Source: Aequorivita xiaoshiensis
GTDB taxonomy: Bacteria; Bacteroidota; Bacteroidia; Flavobacteriales; Flavobacteriaceae
Length of the DNA: 64,000 bases
Assembly (NCBI RefSeq): GCF_022008395.1
Contig: NZ_JAIRBB010000007.1
Coordinates: 1-64,000 of the forward strand
Direction of reading: 5' to 3'
This document shows positions 6,147 through 14,851 of this stretch, one piece after another (position 1 is the first letter of the stretch; every line of letters begins with the position of its first letter). The translations under genes and the position numbers were made by a program. The notes under the pieces were generated by a model. It was given only the letters and a program-made list of their open reading frames with translations. It had not been told where the DNA came from and made no database searches.

Positions 6147-6833
6147 ATGAAAGCACTTCAAACCATTTTAATTTTAGCAGTAACAACAACCGCAGTTATG
6201 GCTCAAAACACTCTTCCTCCTCCAACTATAGATGTTACAGGCGAAGGTATTGTACGTGTTGTTCCCGATGAGGTAACAATAAATATTCGTGTAGAAAATA
6301 CAGGTGAAAACGTTAAATCGTTAAAAAAGCAAAACGATGCTATAGTAAACGAGGTTATTAAATTTCTGAAGAAAATGAATATCGCAAATAAAGATATTCA
6401 AACCCAGTACATGAATTTAAATAAGAACTACGATTACAATACCAAAACCTATACGTTTGCTGCAAATCAAGCTATCTCGATTAAGTTATACGACTTATCT
6501 CAATACGAAACCATAATTAGTGGCCTTCTAGATACGGGCGTTAATCGTATAGATGGCGTTTTGTTTTCGTCTTCAAAAAAGGAAGCCTTGAAAAGTCAAG
6601 CGCGTAAAAATGCAATCGAAAATGCGTTGATGAAAGCAAAAGAATACGCAGGCGTTTTAAATCAAACTGTAGGAAAAGCAGTTTCAATTAATGAACAGAC
6701 TAATGCTGGACCTGGGCCCATAAGGTACAAATCTGCAATGATGAGTGATGAAAGTAGTGGAGGTCAAGAAACAATTGCGCCTGGCGAAATGGAGATTAAA
6801 ACTTCAGTAAATGTTAGTTTTCTTTTAAACTAG
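6147..6833 (+). CDS. SIMPL domain (DUF541) periplasmic protein
   Basis: 228 residues from ATG 6147, chosen because it opens a clear signal peptide (MKALQTILILAVTTTAVMAQ); the open frame begins 16 codons earlier, inside the rhomboid gene. The SIMPL pattern follows: IDVTGEGIVRVVPDEVTINIRVE near the N-terminus, a central AISIKLYDLSQYETIISGLLDTGVNRIDGV, and ARKNAIENALMKAKEYAGVL. Members are periplasmic or outer-membrane-associated, with a role in oxidative or general stress suggested for some. A strong hairpin terminator follows 29 nt after the stop. Confidence 0.9.
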   Translation: MKALQTILILAVTTTAVMAQNTLPPPTIDVTGEGIVRVVPDEVTINIRVENTGENVKSLKKQNDAIVNEVIKFLKKMNIANKDIQTQYMNLNKNYDYNTKTYTFAANQAISIKLYDLSQYETIISGLLDTGVNRIDGVLFSSSKKEALKSQARKNAIENALMKAKEYAGVLNQTVGKAVSINEQTNAGPGPIRYKSAMMSDESSGGQETIAPGEMEIKTSVNVSFLLN

Positions 6834-6861
6834 AAAGAATAGGGTAGAAGGAAAGTACTTC

Positions 6862-6906
6862 AATTAAAAAAGCCTCGAAAACAAGGTAGTTTCGAGGCTT
6901 TTTTAA
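6862..6906. terminator. Bidirectional intrinsic terminator
   Basis: AAAAAAGCCTCGAAA pairs with TTTCGAGGCTTTTTT, with A and T tracts on both sides. It lies between the convergent SIMPL and TlpA-like genes and can serve both. Confidence 0.85.
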
Positions 6907-6923
6907 TTTTTAATTTTTAGAAA

Positions 6924-8042
6924 TTATTCTCCACCTAACAAGGTTGAAATTTTAGCTTCTAAGGCCGCACCTCTAAGGTCTTTATCTATAATAACTCCAT
7001 TTTCATCAAGTAAAAAAGTTGCTGGAATAGCACGTATATTATATTGCTGCGCAATAGGATCTTGCCACCACTTTAAGTTCGAAACGTGATACCAATCCAT
7101 TTTATCATCTTTAATAGCTTGAAGCCATTTGTCTTTTTGGGTGTCTTTATCTAAAGAAACGCTTATGATGTTTAGTCCTTTTTCGTGATATTTATTATAA
7201 ACCTTTACTACGTTAGGGTTTTCCACACGGCAAGGCTTACACCAAGAAGCCCAAAAATCAATAATTGTATATTTTCCTAATGCATCTTCCAACGACAACA
7301 TTTCACCTGTAGGAGTAGGAGCACTAAAATTTGGAGCTTTACTACCAATACTCGCTTTCTTTAAAGACGAAACGTTGTTTTTAAGGTCAATAACCAATTC
7401 GTTTTCGGCAAGTTCTGGGTTCAGATTGTCAATAAAGGTGGAAGCCTCATTTGGGTTTAATTCCTTTTTGCTAACCATTTCAGAGATTAACATTACAGCG
7501 AAAATAGAATTGTTGTTTTTACGTAAGAAATCTTTTTTGAATTCAATTTCTTCATTCATCAAGTTTAAGTTTTCACTTTGCACCTGTGTAATGGCAGCGG
7601 TGTCATTTTCTTGCTGTGCCGCACGGTATCGCTTCATTTGTTCCTGCTTAACTTTGTTTAAAGAAACCATCTTGTCAACAAATTCACTATAAGCTTCGTT
7701 TTCTTTTCCACCGCTCACTCTTGAAGCTTGTAGGCTATCTTTGTAAACTACAGCTTTCATATCTACGTTTTCAGGAAAATATAAAACAGACCCGTTCACA
7801 CCGTCAATACGTAAAAAGTTTAGGTTGTAACCTTCACTCGTATTATAAGTAGCCGAAAACTTTCCATCGGTTACCGTTAAAGTGTCCACAGCTTTAGGTT
7901 GTTTGTTTTCTAAGGTGAATACATAAATCTTATCTCCATTCTCAAACCCAATAGCATCACCTTCAAGCGTGTAGCCATTGCTCGCTGAATCGTTACAAGA
8001 AACCAGTGAAATTGCAAATAATAAAGCAAATATAAATCTCAT
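6924..8042 (-). CDS. TlpA/ResA-type thiol-disulfide oxidoreductase lipoprotein
   Basis: 372 residues. Lipoprotein signal MRFIFALLFAISLVSC with Cys16. A DUF4369-like N-terminal domain (about 24-110) is followed by a helical linker rich in K, E and Q (about 115-230) and a C-terminal thioredoxin fold (about 232-370) with the redox motif C268-K-P-C271 in FWASWCKPCRVENP and the cis-Pro segment RAIPATFLLDENG. This build is common in Bacteroidota. The protein should reduce periplasmic disulfides, for example in cytochrome c maturation, although the real partner is unknown. It stands alone between two terminators. Confidence 0.9.
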   Translation of the reverse strand: MRFIFALLFAISLVSCNDSASNGYTLEGDAIGFENGDKIYVFTLENKQPKAVDTLTVTDGKFSATYNTSEGYNLNFLRIDGVNGSVLYFPENVDMKAVVYKDSLQASRVSGGKENEAYSEFVDKMVSLNKVKQEQMKRYRAAQQENDTAAITQVQSENLNLMNEEIEFKKDFLRKNNNSIFAVMLISEMVSKKELNPNEASTFIDNLNPELAENELVIDLKNNVSSLKKASIGSKAPNFSAPTPTGEMLSLEDALGKYTIIDFWASWCKPCRVENPNVVKVYNKYHEKGLNIISVSLDKDTQKDKWLQAIKDDKMDWYHVSNLKWWQDPIAQQYNIRAIPATFLLDENGVIIDKDLRGAALEAKISTLLGGE

Positions 8043-8164
8043 AATATAAATCTATTTTAATTTTTGGCAAAAATACAGGTTTAAAACCTTAAAGAGATAA
8101 ATACCTATTCATTTTGGTTTTAATTAACATACCTAAGTTGTCTGCTGTATTTATACAATAAAAA

Positions 8165-8194
8165 CGAGTTGCTATATTTAATTATAGCAACTCG
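8165..8194. terminator. Intrinsic terminator downstream of dapD
   Basis: CGAGTTGCTATA and TATAGCAACTCG form a perfect 12-bp stem with a 6-nt loop. On the minus strand it is followed by TTTTTATTG, so it suits the dapD transcript. Confidence 0.8.
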
Positions 8195-8248
8195 ATATTA
8201 TTTTTAAGAAATGAATTGGTTTTAAATCAAAACCCATGTTTTTCTGAA

Positions 8249-9064
8249 TTATACTGCCACATCGTACTCGCGTAAAGCATCGTTAAGCGATGTTTTTAAG
8301 TTTGTACTTTCTTTGCGTTTCCCAATTATTAGCGCACAAGGAACTTGATATTCGCCTGCTGGGAATTTTTTGGTAAAACTACCAGGAATTACAACCGAAC
8401 GCTCAGGAATATAGCCCTTCGTTTCAACAGGAGATTCTCCTGTAACATCAATAACCTTTGTTGAAGCAGTAAGCACTACGTTTGCCCCTAAAACAGCTTC
8501 TTTCCCTACGCGTACCCCTTCAACAACGATACAGCGAGAGCCTATAAAAGCATCGTCTTCAATAATTACAGGAGATGCTTGCAAAGGCTCCAAAACCCCT
8601 CCAATACCTACCCCACCACTAAGGTGAACGTTTTTACCAATTTGTGCACAGCTGCCTACAGTTGCCCAAGTATCTACCATGGTACCTTCGTCAACATAAG
8701 CTCCAATGTTTACATAGCTAGGCATTAGGATTACCCCTTTTGATATATAAGCTCCGTGACGCGCCACCGCATGTGGTACAACGCGAACTCCTTTGGCGTC
8801 ATAACCAGATTTCAACGGAATTTTATCGTGATATTCAAAAATTCCAGCTTCCATAGTGCGCATTTTCTGGGTAGGGAAGTAGAGTACAATAGCTTTTTTT
8901 ACCCATTCGTTAACCTGCCACCCATCGGCTACAGGCTCTGCACAACGTAATTTTCCTTGGTCGCATAAATTTACAACTTGACGGATAGCCACAAGTGTTT
9001 CAGATTCGGTTAGTAAGGATCGATCATCCCAAGCTTTTTCTATTATCGTCTTTAGTTCGGTCAT
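8249..9064 (-). CDS. dapD: 2,3,4,5-tetrahydropyridine-2,6-dicarboxylate N-succinyltransferase
   Basis: 271 residues, the usual length. It makes N-succinyl-2-amino-6-oxopimelate in the succinylase branch of lysine and diaminopimelate synthesis in the cytoplasm. The N-terminal helical domain holds [20 protein letters not shown]. The central left-handed beta-helix of hexapeptide repeats (about 100-215) contains [23 protein letters not shown]-type sequence (here [20 protein letters not shown]) and [14 protein letters not shown]. It ends in a family-typical tail ([25 protein letters not shown]). It is monocistronic, closed by a terminator hairpin. Confidence 0.95.
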   Translation of the reverse strand: [271 protein letters not shown]

Positions 9065-9132
9065 TATATATAATCGTTAATTATTTTATTATACTTTTTC
9101 TCTTTTGTAGTACTATGGTAGTTAGCTTTAAC

Positions 9133-9226
9133 TCATAACTCATAACTTACCACTCACTTACAACTTCTCACTTCTCATTTCCAACTTCTAGCTTCCAACT
9201 TCCAACTTCTCCCCACTCACCACTAG
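9133..9226. repeat. Degenerate heptamer repeat tract (TTCCAAC-like)
   Basis: Between dapD and ruvX lies a C/T/A-rich tract with short repeats such as ACTCATA, and TTCCAAC at 7-nt spacing (TTCCAAC TTCTAGC TTCCAAC). The same heptamer, better kept, forms the tract at 19751-19813. It has no coding capacity that I can support. Confidence 0.5.
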
Positions 9227-9308
9227 TTCCACAAATATACTCTTCATAATTCAAAAAAACGGCTCATAATAGTATAGTAATTCACAAAGGCTTATTTTTG
9301 CCGAAGTT

Positions 9309-9719
9309 ATGGGAAGAATTTTAGCAATAGATTACGGTAGTAAACGAACAGGTATCGCCATTACAGACGAGTTGCAGCTAATTGCTTCAGGGTTAACCAC
9401 GGTTGCTACTCCTGAATTAATCGATTTCTTGCAGAAATATATAGCTTCAGAAAAAGTTGAATTGGTCTTGGTAGGTGAACCTAAACAGAAAGATGGAACA
9501 CCTTCAAATATAGAAGTGGAAATTCAGAAGTTTTTAAAGAAATTTTCAAATATCTTCCCCGATTTACAAGTTAAACGGGTTGACGAGCGTTATACTAGCA
9601 AAATGGCGTTTCAAACTATGATTGATAGCGGTCTTAAAAAGAAGCAACGTAGAAATAAGGCGCTAGTCGATGAAATTAGTGCAACAATAATTTTACAAGA
9701 GTATTTATATAATAAATAG
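9309..9719 (+). CDS. ruvX: Holliday junction resolvase RuvX/YqgF
   Basis: 136 residues, the normal length. It begins with the RNase H-fold strand ILAIDYGSKRTGIAITD, followed by LVGEPKQKDGTPS and the conserved VDERYTSKMA; the C-terminal helix ends KALVDEISATIILQEYL, which supplies the last acidic residue. The family acts in pre-16S rRNA maturation and is called a putative Holliday junction resolvase. A TATTTTTG box lies 10-20 nt before the start codon at 9309, suggesting a short leader. It is followed 69 nt later by def on the same strand. Confidence 0.92.
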   Translation: MGRILAIDYGSKRTGIAITDELQLIASGLTTVATPELIDFLQKYIASEKVELVLVGEPKQKDGTPSNIEVEIQKFLKKFSNIFPDLQVKRVDERYTSKMAFQTMIDSGLKKKQRRNKALVDEISATIILQEYLYNK

Positions 9720-9788
9720 CCTTGTAAGCTCGCAATTAAAAACACACCCATCATAATACTGAATAAAAATAATAATAGATAATAGAGA

Positions 9789-10379
9789 ATGATTTTACCA
9801 ATAGTAGCTTACGGCGATCCAGTTTTAAGAAAGGAAACCGAAGAAATAACAAAAGATTATCCAAACCTTAAGGAGGTAATTGAAAATATGTTCGAAACAA
9901 TGTATGAGGCACGTGGGATTGGTCTTGCTGCACCACAGGTAAATTTACCGATTCGGCTTTTTATTGTAGACGCTACCCCTTTTGAAGATGACGAAGATCT
10001 TACTGAAGAGGAGCAGAAATATGTTTCAACATTTAAGAAGGTATTTATTAACGCGAGAATTTTAGAAGAATCTGGTGATGAATGGGCCTTTAACGAAGGT
10101 TGTTTAAGTATACCAGATGTTCGCGAAGATGTATTCCGCCAACCTGAAATTGTAATGGAATATTACGATGAAAATTTCAAAAAACACAAGGAGTCTTTTA
10201 AAGGAATGGTAGCGAGAATTATTCAACACGAATACGACCATATCGAAGGAATTTTATTTACCGATAAGCTATCTCCGTTAAAGAGAAGATTAATAAAAAG
10301 TAAGCTTACGAATATTTCAAAAGGGAAGATTAACATCGATTACCGTATGAAATTTCCAAATGCAAAAAAGAAACGCTAA
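9789..10379 (+). CDS. def: Peptide deformylase
   Basis: 196 residues. It removes the formyl group from N-terminal formyl-Met of new proteins and uses a bound metal ion. The three motifs are present: GIGLAAPQ (43-50), EGCLS (103-107, with the metal-ligand Cys105), and HEYDH (147-151, two His ligands and the catalytic Glu148). An acidic insertion (about 66-80, DDEDLTEEEQK) between motifs 1 and 2 is usual in Bacteroidota enzymes. The gene sits between ruvX and a DUF5606 gene on the same strand and probably shares their transcript. Confidence 0.96.
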   Translation: MILPIVAYGDPVLRKETEEITKDYPNLKEVIENMFETMYEARGIGLAAPQVNLPIRLFIVDATPFEDDEDLTEEEQKYVSTFKKVFINARILEESGDEWAFNEGCLSIPDVREDVFRQPEIVMEYYDENFKKHKESFKGMVARIIQHEYDHIEGILFTDKLSPLKRRLIKSKLTNISKGKINIDYRMKFPNAKKKR

Positions 10380-10441
10380 CTCACTTGCGTATCTAAACCA
10401 AACCAAAGATATTTGTAACCATTAAAAAATAAAGGAATTTT

Positions 10442-10858
10442 ATGAGCTTAGAAAAAGTGCTATCAATCTCCGGTAAACCTGGATTATATAAACTAAAATC
10501 CCAAACTAGAGCAGGCTTTTTAGCAGAGTCGCTTTTAGATGGTAAAACAATTAACGTAAGTGGCCGTCACAATGTAAGCCTACTATCAGAAATTGCTATA
10601 TACACACTATCAGCAGAGGTTCCATTACGCGAAGTCTTTAATAAAATTGCAACCAAAGAAGATGGAAAAGAAGCTATTAGCCATAAGTCTTCTAAAATAG
10701 AATTGGAAGAGTATTTCTTTGGTGTTTTACCAGACTACGACGAGGATAGGGTATATGCGAGCGATATTAAAAAAGTGCTACAGTGGTATAACTTATTGAT
10801 TAAAAATGGTTATACAGATTTCTCTGACAAAAAGGCTGAAAGCAAAGAAGAAGAATAA
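10442..10858 (+). CDS. DUF5606 domain protein
   Basis: 138 residues. The N-terminal half matches DUF5606, a family found in Bacteroidota (LEKVLSISGKPGLYKL, LDGKTINVSGRHNVSLLSEIAIYT). The second half (SKIELEEYFFGVLPDYDEDRVYASDIKKVLQWYNLL) is helical, and the tail is acidic and basic (DKKAESKEEE). No signal or membrane segment, so probably cytoplasmic. It follows def by 62 nt on the same strand. The biochemical role is unknown. Confidence 0.88.
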   Translation: MSLEKVLSISGKPGLYKLKSQTRAGFLAESLLDGKTINVSGRHNVSLLSEIAIYTLSAEVPLREVFNKIATKEDGKEAISHKSSKIELEEYFFGVLPDYDEDRVYASDIKKVLQWYNLLIKNGYTDFSDKKAESKEEE

Positions 10859-11155
10859 ACGGAGCACTGTTAATGTAACCTGATATTAGGTTGCCATTGC
10901 GGAAGCTTCTTCAACATAAAAGGAGAAAAACCTAAAGAGTACTACCCTTGATAAGAAATAATACTCTTGTAACGTATAAAGAAAGTCTTAAAATTCAATT
11001 GGGTTTTAAGACTTTTTCTTTTATTAAAAATTAAACTTATGGTATTTTGTAATAAACGATTACTTTATAACCTATGCGCGATTTAGCTTTTAAGCATCGT
11101 TATAAATTTGCTTCATTTATTAAATGCATTATACCACAATAACACTTCATTCACA
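10859..11155. other. Intergenic region between DUF5606 gene and mazG
   Basis: About 297 nt. It contains a small hairpin (AACCT 10877-10881 with AGGTT 10888-10892), the strong terminator at 10982-11015, and then the upstream region of mazG. No RNA gene or short coding frame could be supported. Confidence 0.4.
10982..11018 (+). terminator. Intrinsic terminator after the ruvX-def-DUF5606 unit
   Basis: AAAGTCTTAAAA (10982-10993) pairs with TTTTAAGACTTT (11004-11015), followed by TTCTTTTA. It closes the plus-strand unit. Confidence 0.8.
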
Positions 11156-11932
11156 ATGAAAAATACGCGTCAAGACCAACTTAAAGCATTCGATAGATTG
11201 TTAACCATAATGGACGAACTGCGAGAGCAATGCCCTTGGGACAAAAAACAAACTATGGAGTCGCTTCGTCATTTAACCATAGAAGAAACTTACGAACTTG
11301 GAGATGCCATTCTAGATAGCGACCTAGATGAGGTAAAAAAAGAGTTGGGCGATGTTCTTTTGCACATAGTGTTTTACGCAAAGATTGGAAGTGAAACAAA
11401 TGATTTTGATATTGCAGATGTATGTAATAGTATATGCGATAAACTTATAGCACGTCACCCACATATTTATGGCGATGTAAACGTTGCAGATGAAGCTGAA
11501 GTAAAGCGCAACTGGGAAAACCTAAAATTGAAAGAAGGAAAAACAAGCGTTTTGGAAGGTGTTCCAAAATCGCTGCCGGCAGTAGTTAAAGCGAGTCGAA
11601 TTCAAGAAAAAGTAGCTGGCGTAGGTTTTGACTGGGAAGAACCACAACAGGTTTTTGAAAAACTACAAGAAGAATTAGGTGAATTACAACACGAAATAAA
11701 CGAAAACAACCAAGATAAAATAGAAGCCGAATTTGGCGATGTGCTTTTCTCTATGGTTAACTATGCTCGATTCTTAAATGTGAACCCCGAAAATGCGTTG
11801 GAGCGCACAAATAAAAAGTTTATTAAACGTTTTCAATACCTAGAAGGAAAAGCTAAAGCGATGAACAAATCTTTAAAAGATATGACGCTTGCAGAAATGG
11901 ATGTTTTTTGGAATGAAGCTAAACTACAATAA
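11156..11932 (+). CDS. mazG: Nucleoside triphosphate pyrophosphohydrolase MazG
   Basis: 258 residues from ATG 11156; the frame is open for 16 codons upstream, but the family-typical start is KNTRQDQLKAFDRLL. Two MazG helical domains are visible. The first holds LREQCPWDKKQTMESLRHLTIEETYELGDAIL and ELGDVLLHIVFYA with the acidic metal-binding residues. The second holds EELGELQHEI and EAEFGDVLFSMVNYARFL. The enzyme hydrolyses NTPs to NMP and pyrophosphate and helps clear abnormal nucleotides. It is monocistronic between two terminators. Confidence 0.95.
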   Translation: MKNTRQDQLKAFDRLLTIMDELREQCPWDKKQTMESLRHLTIEETYELGDAILDSDLDEVKKELGDVLLHIVFYAKIGSETNDFDIADVCNSICDKLIARHPHIYGDVNVADEAEVKRNWENLKLKEGKTSVLEGVPKSLPAVVKASRIQEKVAGVGFDWEEPQQVFEKLQEELGELQHEINENNQDKIEAEFGDVLFSMVNYARFLNVNPENALERTNKKFIKRFQYLEGKAKAMNKSLKDMTLAEMDVFWNEAKLQ

Positions 11933-11957
11933 CCACAACAGCATAGCTTAGAAATAA

Positions 11958-12005
11958 AAAAAAAGATTTAATCTTCCTCAATGGGAATGATTAAATCTTT
12001 TTTTA
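11958..12005. terminator. Bidirectional intrinsic terminator
   Basis: AAAAAAAGATTTAATC pairs with GATTAAATCTTTTTTT around a loop of about 15 nt. It lies between the convergent mazG and DUF349 genes. Confidence 0.8.
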
Positions 12006-12022
12006 TGCTTAAAAGTTTGATT

Positions 12023-14017
12023 TTAGTCTTCTCGAACTTCTTTAATTTTTGAAAGTTTTGCCTTCCAAACTTCTAGTTGTTCCTTATGGCGTTCGATGTT
12101 TTTGTGAACTTCTGCAACCATAGGATTGTCGTCGTCTACATGGCGAAAGAAACCTAAGTTGTTTTCTAACTGACGAATTTCGTCTTTGGTTTCTTCAATC
12201 TTTTTGGAAATGAAAAAGTGTTCGTTTTTGAGTTTGCGCTCGTCATCTCGGTTTACAAGTGTATTCAGCTTGTTGTCGAACTTGATAAGCTCTGCTTCTT
12301 TTTTACCTAAATCAAGCTTTTTGAAAAGTGCATCCAGTATTTTATTAAACTTTTGCTCTATATTACGCTTGTTGTAAGGTACGCGACCAATTTCTTTCCA
12401 AGCAGTAATCTTTTCTTTTATAGCTTTAATATCGGTTTTATGATCGCCACTCAATTCAAAAGTAGCAAGTTTCGAAAGCATGGCTTCTTTAGCTTCATAA
12501 TGAGCAACCTCTTCTTTATTGGCTTCGTTTTTCTGAGCGTGAAGTCGGTCGAAGTAGTGATTACACGCCTTTTTAAACTGTTTCCAAATCTTGTCGCTGT
12601 ATTTTCTAGGAACGTGACCAATAGTTTTCCAGTCATTCTGAATTTTCTTCATCAACTGCGTTGTAGCTTCAAAATCTTCACTATCCTTGTTGTCTTCAGC
12701 AATTTTTATAAGCTCGCGCTTTTTCTCAAGATTTGCGAATTGTTCTTTCTTTTGATTTTTGTAGAAAGAGTTTTTCTGATAGTTAAAGCTACTCGTGGCA
12801 TCTTTAAAAGACTTCCAAACTTCCTTGTTGTTTGCTCTTGGGACACGTCCTGTATTAAAGAAGGTATCTCTTAATTCTTGAACCTTTTTAATTGAGTTTT
12901 GCCATCCTTGGTGACTTGGTTTTGTCTCTTCGGTAGTCTTTTTTATTTCCTCAATAAGTTGTTTTTTCTTTTCGAGGTTGCTTTCAAACTCTTTTTCAGC
13001 CTCGGCTAAATACGCTTGGCGTTTATCGTGAATAACCTTTGTAGCTTCGCTAAACTTATCCCAAACTTCATCGCGATATTCCTTAGCAACTGGGCCTATA
13101 TCTTCTTTCCACATTTTGTGAAGCATCTGTAACTCACGGAATGCCTTGTTTACATTTGCTTCTTGCGCAAGTTCCTCAGCTCGAGTAATCAACTTCAACT
13201 TAGCATCTAAATTGTGTTTGAAATCCAAATCGCGGAATTCACGATTCAGGTGAAGGTAATCGTAGAAATTTTCTACGTGGTGATGATAAGTATTCCAAAC
13301 CGTATTATACTTGTCTCTCGGTATTGGACCTGCAACGTGCCACTTTTCTTGTATTTCTTTAAAGTGCTTGTAAGTTGTATTGATGTTTTCTTCAGCACCT
13401 AAAAGGCTTTTTAATTCCTCAATCAACTCCCAGCGCTTATCTAAGTTTGCTTGAAGATCCTTTTTAAGGGATTTATAGTAGTTGTTGCGCTTCTCCTTAT
13501 AATCGAAATAAAGGGAATTAAACTTTTTCTTTAATGGAGTAGTGTAGTGGAAGTCGATAATGTTTCCGCCCTCAGCAAGAAAATCTTCTTTCTTATGCTC
13601 TAGTTCCTCGTTAAACTGATTGTTAAACTCCGCGCGAATTTCTTCAACATCGTGTTTTAAATCTTGAATTTTCTTCGTGTTTAATAAAGTTTCAAACTCG
13701 GCAATCAACTCTTTTTTAGATAGCGTGCTATAATCTTTTTGTGCCTCTTCTTCTTTAGCTTCGTCTTCTTCCTCATCTTCTGAAGAAGCTACTTCCTCTT
13801 CATCTTCAATTTCAATTTCGTCCAGATCAGCAGTAGAAGGAGTAGTTTCTTCTGCAACTGTATCAGAAACTACTTTTTCATCTGTATCAACCTTTTCAGT
13901 TTCTACAGGAGCAACAGCTTCTTTTTCAGATGTAATTTCATTATCTGGAGTTACTTTTTCATTTTCTTGATTACTCAGCGGAGTAGATGTATCCTTTGGC
14001 ATTTTTTCGTCAGACAT
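12023..14017 (-). CDS. DUF349 repeat protein
   Basis: 664 residues from ATG 14017; the frame can also be read from a TTG three codons earlier, which is less likely. A very acidic, low-complexity N-terminus (about 1-100, rich in E, T, V, S, with runs of D and E) precedes at least five helical DUF349 repeats. Each has the pattern W, then G-x-V/I-P-R or similar, then W-x2-F: for example WHVAGPIPRDKYNTVW, WKTIGHVPRKYSDKIWKQF, WKEIGRVPYNKRN. The C-terminal end is coiled-coil. DUF349 proteins are cytoplasmic and of uncertain role. The gene lies 102 nt after aroE on the same strand. Confidence 0.9.
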   Translation of the reverse strand: MSDEKMPKDTSTPLSNQENEKVTPDNEITSEKEAVAPVETEKVDTDEKVVSDTVAEETTPSTADLDEIEIEDEEEVASSEDEEEDEAKEEEAQKDYSTLSKKELIAEFETLLNTKKIQDLKHDVEEIRAEFNNQFNEELEHKKEDFLAEGGNIIDFHYTTPLKKKFNSLYFDYKEKRNNYYKSLKKDLQANLDKRWELIEELKSLLGAEENINTTYKHFKEIQEKWHVAGPIPRDKYNTVWNTYHHHVENFYDYLHLNREFRDLDFKHNLDAKLKLITRAEELAQEANVNKAFRELQMLHKMWKEDIGPVAKEYRDEVWDKFSEATKVIHDKRQAYLAEAEKEFESNLEKKKQLIEEIKKTTEETKPSHQGWQNSIKKVQELRDTFFNTGRVPRANNKEVWKSFKDATSSFNYQKNSFYKNQKKEQFANLEKKRELIKIAEDNKDSEDFEATTQLMKKIQNDWKTIGHVPRKYSDKIWKQFKKACNHYFDRLHAQKNEANKEEVAHYEAKEAMLSKLATFELSGDHKTDIKAIKEKITAWKEIGRVPYNKRNIEQKFNKILDALFKKLDLGKKEAELIKFDNKLNTLVNRDDERKLKNEHFFISKKIEETKDEIRQLENNLGFFRHVDDDNPMVAEVHKNIERHKEQLEVWKAKLSKIKEVRED

Positions 14018-14119
14018 TTCTTTCAATGTTTAGGTTCATTTATCTTAGAGGTTCAATATACTAACAACTCTGCAACTAGCAAAGCACACGAGTCTTTTTT
14101 GGAAATTTTTCCTCAAATT

Positions 14120-14851
14120 TTATGAATTCCAGATCGCCCAGGCTTTTTCAGCCTGAAACTCTAACATTTTTAATCCGTTAGAGATTCTCGCTCCTTGATG
14201 TTTTCCGCGTTTTAGAAATTCAGTTTCTGCGGGGTTGTATATCAAGTCGAAAAGCAAGTGTTTTTCTGAAAGAAACTCATAAGGAATGCTAGGACACTCA
14301 GTTATATTAGGAAAAGTGCCTAAAGGCGTACAGTTAATTATCAAATAGTAATTTTGAATGATGTGTTCATCAAGTTCATCATAACTCAAATTACTCGATG
14401 TTTTCTTTCTACTTACAAATTTAAAATCGAATTCCAGCTTTTTAAGAGCGTAGGCAATTGCTTTTGAAGCCCCGCCAGTTCCTAAGATTAGGGCAGTTTT
14501 CTTTTGAATAGGAAGAAATGCTTCTAAAGACTTCTGAAATCCATAATGGTCGGTATTAAATCCCTTAATCATTTTAGAATCTGACACTTTTATAGTGTTT
14601 ACAGCTCCGATTATTTTAGCTTCTTCATCTAATTCATTTAAAAAAGGAATCACTTCCTCTTTGTAAGGAATTGTAACACTTAAACCACTTAAATTTGAAG
14701 TTTCAGAAATAACTTTAGAAAAGTCATTTATTGAAGGAATATCAAAGTTTTCATACGTGTGATTCAGGTTTTCTTTTTCAAACTTTTCGGTGAAATAAGT
14801 TCTTGAAAAAGAATAGCTAATATTTTTGCCAACCAATCCGAATTTAGACAT
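14120..14851 (-). CDS. aroE: Shikimate dehydrogenase
   Basis: 243 residues. It reduces 3-dehydroshikimate to shikimate with NADPH in the aromatic amino acid pathway. The N-terminal substrate domain has SYSFSRTYF and LSGLSVTIPYKEEV with the catalytic Lys. The NADP domain has GTGGASKAIAYAL. Also present are NTDHYGF and the end LKMLEFQAEKAWAIW. It is about 30 residues shorter than the enteric enzyme, as is usual in Bacteroidota. The start overlaps the end of the upstream DUF368 gene by 8 nt, so the two are translated from one transcript. Confidence 0.95.
   Translation of the reverse strand: MSKFGLVGKNISYSFSRTYFTEKFEKENLNHTYENFDIPSINDFSKVISETSNLSGLSVTIPYKEEVIPFLNELDEEAKIIGAVNTIKVSDSKMIKGFNTDHYGFQKSLEAFLPIQKKTALILGTGGASKAIAYALKKLEFDFKFVSRKKTSSNLSYDELDEHIIQNYYLIINCTPLGTFPNITECPSIPYEFLSEKHLLFDLIYNPAETEFLKRGKHQGARISNGLKMLEFQAEKAWAIWNS

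Noticed and set aside
12186-13402. Plus-strand open frames opposite the DUF349 gene
   Set aside because: They are mirror frames of a Lys/Glu-rich coding region and show no protein-like motifs.
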